A stretch of DNA of 11,773 bases from Firmicutes bacterium CAG:631 (GTDB lineage: Bacteria > Bacillota_I > Bacilli_A > RFN20 > CAG-631): contig HF998008.1 of NCBI GenBank assembly GCA_000433015.1, positions 53,143-64,915 on the forward strand, read 5' to 3'. Both the position numbers and the translations under genes were made by a program. The stretch's first letter is position 1; the number at the start of each line of letters is the position of its first letter. A model generated the notes under the pieces. It worked only from the letters and a program-made list of their open reading frames with translations, searched no databases and had not been told where the DNA came from. Below are positions 6,301-11,773 of this stretch, piece after piece.

Positions 6301-7158
6301 ATGTTTGGAAAAATTATTACTGCAATTGTTACCCCATTTGACGAAAACAAAAATATTGATTACCGGGCCTTTGGTACTTTATTAAAAAAATTAGAAAAAG
6401 AACACACTGATTCATTTGTTGTATGCGGAACAACAGGGGAAGCGCCTACTTTATCCTTTAAAGAAAAACTTAATTTATTTCATTTTGCTAAAAAAATTGT
6501 CAACAAAGAAACCAAAATCATTGCTGGAGTGGGCACAAATAATACAGCCGAAACCATTAAACAAATCAAAATTTTAAATGAAACCGATGTGGATGCTTAC
6601 CTTGTCGTTTGTCCCTATTATAATAAACCTTCACAAGAAGGTTTATATATGCATTTTAAATTGATTGATGAAGTGAGTACAAAACCCATTATTTTATATA
6701 ATGTATTATCACGATGTGGTGTTGAAATTAATATTCCTACTTTAATTCGTCTTTTTAATGACTGTAATAATATTGTGGGTTTAAAACATGCAAGCACAAA
6801 TATACAATATATCGCTTCTATCAAAAAAGAATTGCCACGATTATTGGTATATGGTGGCGAAGATCGCTATATTTTAGATGTCTTTAAAAATCATGGCGAT
6901 GGTATTATTTCTGTTTTGACCAATTTTTATGGCAACGAAGTTTATGAATTAATTCAAGATTATCTAACCAATCATTTTGAAAATATTTCTTTATATGAAT
7001 ATATTCAGACACTTGCAGAAATTATCTTTATTGAATCTAGTCCTGCTCCAATAAAATATATTTTGTATCGTCATCATTTAATATTGAATCAATTACGCCT
7101 TCCATTAGTTCCTTTATCTACACCTTTTAAGCAACTCATTGACAATATTTTAGATTAA
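6301..7158 (+). CDS. dapA: 4-hydroxy-tetrahydrodipicolinate synthase (DHDPS)
   Basis: DapA condenses pyruvate with L-aspartate-semialdehyde, the first committed step to diaminopimelate and lysine. The 285-residue TIM barrel carries GTTGE with T44/T45, Y106/Y107 in CPYYNKP, Y133 and R138 in YNVLSRCG, and the Schiff-base lysine K162 in GLKHAS. Numbering is nearly the same as E. coli DHDPS (T44, Y107, Y133, R138, K161). R138, which binds the semialdehyde carboxylate, argues for DHDPS over N-acetylneuraminate lyase. Two motifs deviate from the usual YNVPxRTG and G(I/V)KEA: P136 is Leu, T139 is Cys, and the Glu after the lysine is His163. E. coli lysine-binding residues H53 and H56 are F53 and K56 here, as often in Gram-positive enzymes, suggesting weak or no lysine inhibition. 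AAGGAGG (6287-6293), inside the end of the previous gene, fixes the start. No asd, lysC or dapB is nearby. Confidence 0.93.
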   Translation: MFGKIITAIVTPFDENKNIDYRAFGTLLKKLEKEHTDSFVVCGTTGEAPTLSFKEKLNLFHFAKKIVNKETKIIAGVGTNNTAETIKQIKILNETDVDAYLVVCPYYNKPSQEGLYMHFKLIDEVSTKPIILYNVLSRCGVEINIPTLIRLFNDCNNIVGLKHASTNIQYIASIKKELPRLLVYGGEDRYILDVFKNHGDGIISVLTNFYGNEVYELIQDYLTNHFENISLYEYIQTLAEIIFIESSPAPIKYILYRHHLILNQLRLPLVPLSTPFKQLIDNILD

Positions 7159-7186
7159 TTTTATAATAAACTTGTTTATTATAAGG
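7159..7186 (+). promoter_or_regulatory. Perfect hairpin between dapA and the membrane-protein gene
   Basis: TTATAATAAAC (7161-7171) and GTTTATTATAA (7174-7184) are an exact 11-bp inverted repeat around TT; two U-G pairs could extend it to 7159 and 7186. The right arm then overlaps the ribosome binding site AAGGAGAG (7183-7190). No T run follows, so it is not a terminator. It could tune translation, be an RNA processing site or be a DNA operator. Confidence 0.65.
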
Positions 7187-7196
7187 AGAGAATGTC

Positions 7197-8069
7197 ATGG
7201 ATTTTAATCGTTTTGCAACTACTCGTAAAAAAATAATGGCGATATCCATCATTTGTAGTGTCATTATTATCGCAGGAGGAACTTTAGCCCTTACTTTTTT
7301 AGAATGGTGGCTTGGAACGATTCTTTCTGTTGCCGCTATTGTTTTATTGGCTCTTTTTTCTATTTTTTGTTTAAGTCCAATGATGCGAACGTACAAAAGA
7401 ATTGTCATTGAAGAAACTTTAAAATCTTACTTATCAGAAATTGAATTTGACACTTCTCGATTTAATAAAGAATTTATTAAAAGTCATCCCTTATTTGAAC
7501 TAAAAAAGCAATTTAAAAGTGATTATTATTTTTTAGGAACTTATAAAGAAATTAATTTTGAAATTGGTAATGTTCAATCTTATGATGAATTAAAAGACCA
7601 TCACGTCTATATCTCTTCTTATAGTTTTAATGGAAAAATCTTTTCTTTGCCGGTTGAAACGGATGAAAAAGCAGAAATTTTAATCATTGAAAAAAAAGAT
7701 CGTTTAGCAAGCGAAGCTAATCGTTTAAAAAACACAGCCTTTCAATATCTTATAAAAAGTAAAAATGAGCCTTTTAATGAATTGTTTGAACTATTTAGTA
7801 CAGTTGAAAATATTGAAATTACTTCTTTTATTAGTTTATGCATTGAATTAATTAGAAAAATCAAAAAAATTTGTGCTCATCGTTTGTTTTTGTTATTAAA
7901 AGATAATCGACTTTATTTAGCAATTGACGAACAAAACAGTTCATTTCAACTAAAATTAAAAAATCCCGTAACAACAGATGATGTCAACGAATTAAGAAAA
8001 GAATATAGTCCGTTTTTCCATTTTATGGATGCACTTCTTGAGCAAATTAAAAAAAGTTCTTCTTCATAA
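7197..8069 (+). CDS. Two-helix membrane protein resembling DUF3137
   Basis: The 290-residue protein opens with a short basic stretch (TTRKK), then two membrane helices at about 13-33 and 39-59, and a cytosolic-type domain from 65 to the end. That domain begins YKRIVIEETLKSYL, then HPLFELKKQFKSDYYFLGTYKEINFEIGNVQ, a strand-rich SYSFNGKIFSLP, and ends with HRLFLLLKDNRLYLAIDE and a helical tail. This order (two helices, Y-K-x-x-V start, an S-x-LF element, an xDxxxG segment, and a late RLYLAI strand) resembles DUF3137, a family of unknown function. The match is by eye. It is the last gene of the operon, between dapA and the RNase J-like gene, where B. subtilis has no such gene. The ATG at 7197 is chosen because AAGGAGAG ends 6 bases before it; the ATG at 7192 opens only a short frame. 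Function unknown. Confidence 0.8.
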   Translation: MDFNRFATTRKKIMAISIICSVIIIAGGTLALTFLEWWLGTILSVAAIVLLALFSIFCLSPMMRTYKRIVIEETLKSYLSEIEFDTSRFNKEFIKSHPLFELKKQFKSDYYFLGTYKEINFEIGNVQSYDELKDHHVYISSYSFNGKIFSLPVETDEKAEILIIEKKDRLASEANRLKNTAFQYLIKSKNEPFNELFELFSTVENIEITSFISLCIELIRKIKKICAHRLFLLLKDNRLYLAIDEQNSSFQLKLKNPVTTDDVNELRKEYSPFFHFMDALLEQIKKSSSS

Positions 8070-8098
8070 AAGCAATCTTTTAGTAAGGATTGTTTTTA
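8070..8098 (+). terminator. Terminator ending the dapA operon
   Basis: CAATCTTT (8073-8080) pairs with AAGGATTG (8085-8092) around TAGT, with an A-T and G-U extension outward, then a T run to 8098. It begins directly after the stop codon. Confidence 0.88.
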
Positions 8099-8127
8099 TT
8101 TTAAAAAAGATTTTTTTACTTATTATC

Positions 8128-8156
8128 TTGTTTTTAAGTTATTAATTTTGTATAAT
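8128..8156 (+). promoter_or_regulatory. Sigma-A promoter of the RNase J-like gene
   Basis: TTGTTT (8128-8133), a 17-base spacer and a perfect TATAAT (8151-8156). Transcription would start near 8163, giving a leader of about 40 bases. Confidence 0.85.
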
Positions 8157-8191
8157 AATGCATAGTTGTTTACCCATTTTTTTTGAAATTT

Positions 8192-8196
8192 GGAGG
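8192..8196 (+). promoter_or_regulatory. Ribosome binding site deciding the RNase J-like start
   Basis: GGAGG lies 5 bases before ATG at 8202. An in-frame TTG at 8190 overlaps this site and is therefore not the start. Confidence 0.9.
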
Positions 8197-8201
8197 TTAT
8201 T

Positions 8202-9860
8202 ATGAAAGAAATCGTTAAAATATTTGCTTTAGGTGGACTAGATGAAAACGGCAAGAACTTATATGTCGTTGATATTAATGAAGATTTGTATATTTTTGAT
8301 GCAGGAATTCGTTATCCTGAAGAATCTTTATTAGGAATTGATATCATTTTACCTGGAATTAATTATTTATTTGAAAATCGTCATCGCATCAAAGCTTTTT
8401 TTATTAGTCATGGACATGATGAAAATATGGGCGCTATTCCCTTTTTATGTGAAGAAATTCAAGCCCCCGTTTTTGCCACCAAACTAACGATTGCTTTGAT
8501 CAAAGATGCCGCTAAAAGATATAAAAAAGAAGAAGTCAATATTCCTTTTGTAGAAATTAAAAGAGATGAAACGATTCATGTTGATGATAAAACGATTTAT
8601 GCTTTTGCTGTGACTCATGGTTCTAGTGAAGCCGTTGGATATGCTTTAGAAACCAAGCATGGTTTAATTGTTTATAGTGGCGATTATATTTTAGACTTTT
8701 CTGCAGATGAACCTTATCGCAGTGATTTTAATCGAATTAGTTATTTATCCACAAAGCCAACATTATGTTTACTTACTGATTCTTATAATAGTACTTATAA
8801 AGGAATGGTTTCCCCGAATCATAAAATTTATCACCGTCTTTGCCAAATCATGGAAGATGTAAAGGGGCGTATTTTTATTTCCTTGTATGGACAAAATTTA
8901 TTTGGTTTACAAGAAATCATTGCAGCAACCATCAAAAGTAAACGAAAACTATTATTGTATACCGACTATAGCAAAAATATTTTAGATACCTTACAAGGAC
9001 TTTATGAAAATCCTTTTATTGACGAAAAAAACATTTCAACCAATCCTTTAGAAGTAAATAGTGTCATTTTAGCGATGGATCTCGGTTCAAAAGTATTTGA
9101 AACATTAACCAAGATTGCCGAATCCAATGAAAATGAAGATTCTTTAAAAATCACGGAAGAAGATGCTTTTATTTTAGCTTCTCCTCCACATACAGGAACC
9201 GAATTAATGTATGCTAAAATTTTGGATAAACTTTATCGAACTAATGCACAAATTTTTAATATTAGTAGTAAAGAAATGGTTTCCATGCATGCGGGTAGTC
9301 AAGATTTAAAAATGTTACTTTCCATTTTAAAACCAAAATACTACATGCCTATTCGTGGTTATTATATTAAGATGATTGAAAATGCCAAACTTGCTGTTGA
9401 TTTAGGTTACAATCATAACAATATTTTAGTTTATGATAATGGAATGGTTGCTAATTTTGAAGATGGCGTCTTAATCCGTAGTCATGAATCGGTAGAATGC
9501 AAAGAAATCATGGTTGATGGTATTGGTATTGGTGATGTTGGAAGTGTTGTTATCAATGATAGACGAAAACTATCCAGTGATGGCGTCATGATTCTTGGAA
9601 TTTCTTTTTCGATGTCAACTAGAAAAATCGTTGCTGGGCCAGACATTCAAATGCGGGGATTAATCTTTTTAAAAGATGCAAATGAAATTGTTGATAAAAT
9701 ATCAGGGATTTTTGAAAAAACAGTATTTGATTATGTGCAAAAACCAGGACTTGTCGATTTTAATGAACTAAGAAATATTTGTAAAGAAAATATTAGTCGT
9801 GTTGTGCGTAGTGATTTAGGAAAAGATCCAATGATTCTTCCAGTCATTATTTCTGTTTAA
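8202..9860 (+). CDS. rnjB: RNase J family protein, RNase J2-like, with degraded active site
   Basis: The 552-residue product is a full-length RNase J: metallo-beta-lactamase core, beta-CASP domain, and C-terminal segment with VDGIGIGDVGSVVINDRR and the PDIQMRG element. RNase J enzymes are 5'-3' exo- and endoribonucleases in mRNA decay and rRNA maturation. Against B. subtilis RNase J1 the active-site motif HGHEDH is HGHDEN here: H70 and H72 remain, D78 becomes E74, and the metal ligand H79 becomes N75. H142 is kept as H139, D164 as D161 and H368 as H363 (SMHAGSQD), but metal ligand H390 in PVHGEY is R385 (PIRGYY). Two metal ligands and the catalytic acid position are thus changed, so nuclease activity is probably low or absent. 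RNase J2 proteins of Bacillus and Staphylococcus are also degenerate and act as partners of J1. Position downstream of dapA matches rnjB of B. subtilis. A separate intact RNase J1 is predicted elsewhere in the genome. It has its own promoter and terminator. Confidence 0.9.
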   Translation: MKEIVKIFALGGLDENGKNLYVVDINEDLYIFDAGIRYPEESLLGIDIILPGINYLFENRHRIKAFFISHGHDENMGAIPFLCEEIQAPVFATKLTIALIKDAAKRYKKEEVNIPFVEIKRDETIHVDDKTIYAFAVTHGSSEAVGYALETKHGLIVYSGDYILDFSADEPYRSDFNRISYLSTKPTLCLLTDSYNSTYKGMVSPNHKIYHRLCQIMEDVKGRIFISLYGQNLFGLQEIIAATIKSKRKLLLYTDYSKNILDTLQGLYENPFIDEKNISTNPLEVNSVILAMDLGSKVFETLTKIAESNENEDSLKITEEDAFILASPPHTGTELMYAKILDKLYRTNAQIFNISSKEMVSMHAGSQDLKMLLSILKPKYYMPIRGYYIKMIENAKLAVDLGYNHNNILVYDNGMVANFEDGVLIRSHESVECKEIMVDGIGIGDVGSVVINDRRKLSSDGVMILGISFSMSTRKIVAGPDIQMRGLIFLKDANEIVDKISGIFEKTVFDYVQKPGLVDFNELRNICKENISRVVRSDLGKDPMILPVIISV

Positions 9861-9879
9861 AACCATAAATTTTTATAAC

Positions 9880-9912
9880 AAAAAATGGATTCTAAAATTG
9901 AATCCATTTTTT
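9880..9912. terminator. Bidirectional terminator between convergent genes
   Basis: A perfect 13-bp stem (9880-9892 with 9900-9912) around a 7-base loop has an A run on one side and a T run on the other, so it can stop transcripts from both directions. It touches the first base of the minus-strand stop codon at 9912-9914. Confidence 0.92.
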
Positions 9913-11773
9913 TATCCAACAATATGATAATTTACATTTTGATTTTCATCATAGACAACGACGACACTTTTTTGATGATAGGTTAAGGCATATTCTTGTT
10001 GATCTTGATAAGTAATGGGTGATGTTAAAGTATAAACTTCTATTGCTTCAGAAGTAATCATTCGTTGATTTTCAACATAATTTAAATCAATACGGAATTG
10101 ATCTTTATCAGCACCAAATGGATTATATTGATCAAAATAAGGTGTATAAGTAATATTGGACATTCCGCTATCATCAAATTGCATCAAACGCAAATAGCCA
10201 TCCCCACTGCATCCTGAAACACTTCCAATGACATGTTTATCAGGATTGGAATCTACAAATTGATAATCTGATAAAATTTCCCAAACTTTCCGATCTGATT
10301 GTGGAATGCTGACTTCTCGTCTAAAAGCACCATTATCGTGGCCACATAAAACCATTAAAACATTTTCGTTGGGTATTACAATTTGATTAAATATTTCTTC
10401 ATATCGTGAACTGGTAGAGGTTATACCATTTCCACCATTATACATTAAATAGTCATGCGTTGCTAAAATGACATTGCGATGAGGATAATGTCCAATCACT
10501 TCATTTGCCCAAGCAATTGTGTCTGGGTCACCTTCTACACCATATCCTAAATAAACAATCATAAAATCTTTATCCGCAATCGTAATTAAATCATAATGAC
10601 TTGCATTGTTATTTAAACTACCTCCATACCATGGTTGGTTATTGAAACGATCTTGTCCAAAATAAGCCGAAAAGAAGCGATAATCTAAAGTTTGCAAAGA
10701 AGAGCCTGTGTCATGATTTCCAGTAACCACACCATTTGGCAAACCAACTTCTTCTACAATTTGATGGGCGCGGTCAGCAATTTTCCATTGTTTGGTTACT
10801 AAATCAATTTGTGCTTGAGATGGATTATCTCCTGCAGCGTTATCATCCACCAAATCACCCGTGTGAATCATATAACCAGCATTTCCTGTTGTATATTGTT
10901 CAGCACAATATTCCATCATTTTGTATAACATTTCATTGAGGTCATCAAATTTTGTATAATGTTGCGTATCCGTTACCCATAACATCGTATCACTACCATT
11001 AGAAACATAGTCTGGTACAATAAATAATTCTACTTCTCCTTGGTTAATGTAAGGCGTAGCTTCCAATTCAAACATCTTTGTTTCTGTTCCATAACCAAAC
11101 GTTAAAGTGTCCCATTGTTGCGTAGTTTGATTTTTTGCTTGAATGGCAAAACGTTCATAAGGAGCGGTTCCTCCAACATAACGAACAAATAAATGATCTC
11201 CTTCTTTTGCTGAAAAATGAATACTATGATAAGGAATACCTTCTTTTAAAGTGGTCGTCGTTGGCAAAGTTAACGCTTCTTTGGTTTTGTCTTTTACTCC
11301 TTGATTGAAAGAAATTGATACTGGATTTGCTTGATATTGAATTAAAGAAAAGGGCTCATCAGAAGTAAATTGACTAAAATCCGCAGAGGTTTTGTAATTT
11401 TTAAATTGACCTACTTCACTAGCATAAAATTCACTAAACTGATAAATTTCATTCCCTGCTCGATCTTTTGCATAAATAACGAGTGTATGTTTCCCTTGCG
11501 ATAAATTTCTAGGAAATGGTCCATTACTCGTTTGGCTAACACCATCAATTTGTACATATTGTTTACTGACTCCACTTAAAGAATCACGAACTGTTGTTGA
11601 AAGTTTTTCAATATCGGTATTTATAATCGATAAAGGCTTTAAACTAGATTCAATCGTTGGTTTTGTATTATCAATTCCTACTTTTTTAAAATAAACCTGA
11701 CGATCTCCTTCAAATAATTGAAAATCATAATATCCATCTTCAAATAAAGTTGTATCTACTTTAAATTGATAAT
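9912..11773 (-). CDS. Surface-type calcineurin-like phosphoesterase with Ig-like region (N-terminus outside window)
   Basis: The frame is open to the right edge; the last 619 residues are visible and TTG at 11265-11267 is internal, not the start. Reading inward, an Ig-like region carries DNTKPTIE (about 11650-11672), DSLSGV, GKHTL and a KDRAGNE motif near 11450-11470, typical of bacterial Ig-like repeats on secreted proteins. A second beta-rich region follows, then the metallophosphatase core: DTQHY (10956-10970), GDLVDD (10842-10859), GNHD (10710-10721), THDY (10449-10460) and GHDN (10332-10343). These match the five metallophosphatase blocks, with DxQ for DxH and GHxN for GHxH. DxQ occurs in a known subgroup of extracytoplasmic phosphoesterases. 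It probably hydrolyses a phosphate ester outside the cell using two metal ions; substrate unknown. The signal peptide, if any, lies outside the window; no LPxTG or membrane anchor is seen at the C-terminus (ends YHIVG), so anchoring, if present, must be N-terminal. Confidence 0.88.
   Translation of the reverse strand, partial: YQFKVDTTLFEDGYYDFQLFEGDRQVYFKKVGIDNTKPTIESSLKPLSIINTDIEKLSTTVRDSLSGVSKQYVQIDGVSQTSNGPFPRNLSQGKHTLVIYAKDRAGNEIYQFSEFYASEVGQFKNYKTSADFSQFTSDEPFSLIQYQANPVSISFNQGVKDKTKEALTLPTTTTLKEGIPYHSIHFSAKEGDHLFVRYVGGTAPYERFAIQAKNQTTQQWDTLTFGYGTETKMFELEATPYINQGEVELFIVPDYVSNGSDTMLWVTDTQHYTKFDDLNEMLYKMMEYCAEQYTTGNAGYMIHTGDLVDDNAAGDNPSQAQIDLVTKQWKIADRAHQIVEEVGLPNGVVTGNHDTGSSLQTLDYRFFSAYFGQDRFNNQPWYGGSLNNNASHYDLITIADKDFMIVYLGYGVEGDPDTIAWANEVIGHYPHRNVILATHDYLMYNGGNGITSTSSRYEEIFNQIVIPNENVLMVLCGHDNGAFRREVSIPQSDRKVWEILSDYQFVDSNPDKHVIGSVSGCSGDGYLRLMQFDDSGMSNITYTPYFDQYNPFGADKDQFRIDLNYVENQRMITSEAIEVYTLTSPITYQDQQEYALTYHQKSVVVVYDENQNVNYHIVG

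Noticed and set aside
8190..8204. Longer RNase J-like protein starting at TTG 8190
   Set aside because: The TTG overlaps the GGAGG ribosome binding site that is correctly spaced from ATG 8202, and RNase J homologues begin close to the ATG.
10736..10939. Plus-strand 67-residue open frame inside the phosphoesterase gene
   Set aside because: It is antisense to conserved metallophosphatase coding sequence and has no ribosome binding site or recognisable domain.
9912..11267. A complete 451-residue phosphoesterase starting at TTG 11267
   Set aside because: The frame stays open to the right edge and encodes Ig-like sequence directly upstream, and no ribosome binding site precedes that TTG. The gene is partial.

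Overview
This is an AT-rich chromosomal segment of a low-GC Bacillota (Firmicutes). Long T and A tracts, strong AAGGAGG-type ribosome binding sites, sigma-A-like promoters (several with an extended -10) and U-tailed hairpin terminators all fit. Tryptophan is written TGG and TGA is used as a stop, so the standard bacterial code applies, not the Mycoplasma code. Gene content (heterodimeric ABC exporter, MEP-pathway IspG, DapA, RNase J) fits the Bacilli/Erysipelotrichia side of the phylum. I cannot name a genus. No insertion sequence, phage, CRISPR array, tRNA or rRNA is visible.

Layout. Positions 1-2234 hold the end of one ABC half-exporter and the whole of its partner, overlapping by ATGA. Positions 2238-3738 are a self-contained unit: promoter, a 462-residue ROK/ASKHA-type kinase-like protein, terminator. 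Positions 3790-5260 carry ispG and a small TTG-started DUF2624/YqfT-like protein with its own -10 box, ending in a terminator. A 270-base T-rich gap (5195-5464) contains three copies of TCACATTTTTGG/G at exactly 33-base spacing. Positions 5465-8098 are an operon of a dipicolinate-synthase-A-like protein, dapA and a two-helix membrane protein resembling DUF3137, closed by a terminator. Positions 8128-9860 are a promoter and an RNase J paralogue whose active site is degraded. A bidirectional terminator separates it from a convergent minus-strand gene for a large surface-type calcineurin-like phosphoesterase that runs off the right edge.

How the genes relate. The order (dipicolinate synthase A-like) - dapA - (membrane protein) - (RNase J2-like) resembles the Bacillus subtilis order spoVFA-spoVFB-asd-dapG-dapA-rnjB with spoVFB, asd and dapG missing. 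The ispG to DUF2624 adjacency likewise recalls the B. subtilis yqf region. The window therefore looks like inherited core Bacillota synteny that has been eroded. The most notable points are the RNase J with at least two lost metal ligands at the rnjB position, the degenerate dipicolinate-synthase-like protein still attached to dapA, and the 33-base periodic repeat ahead of that operon. I did not find a clear novel defence or mobile system.
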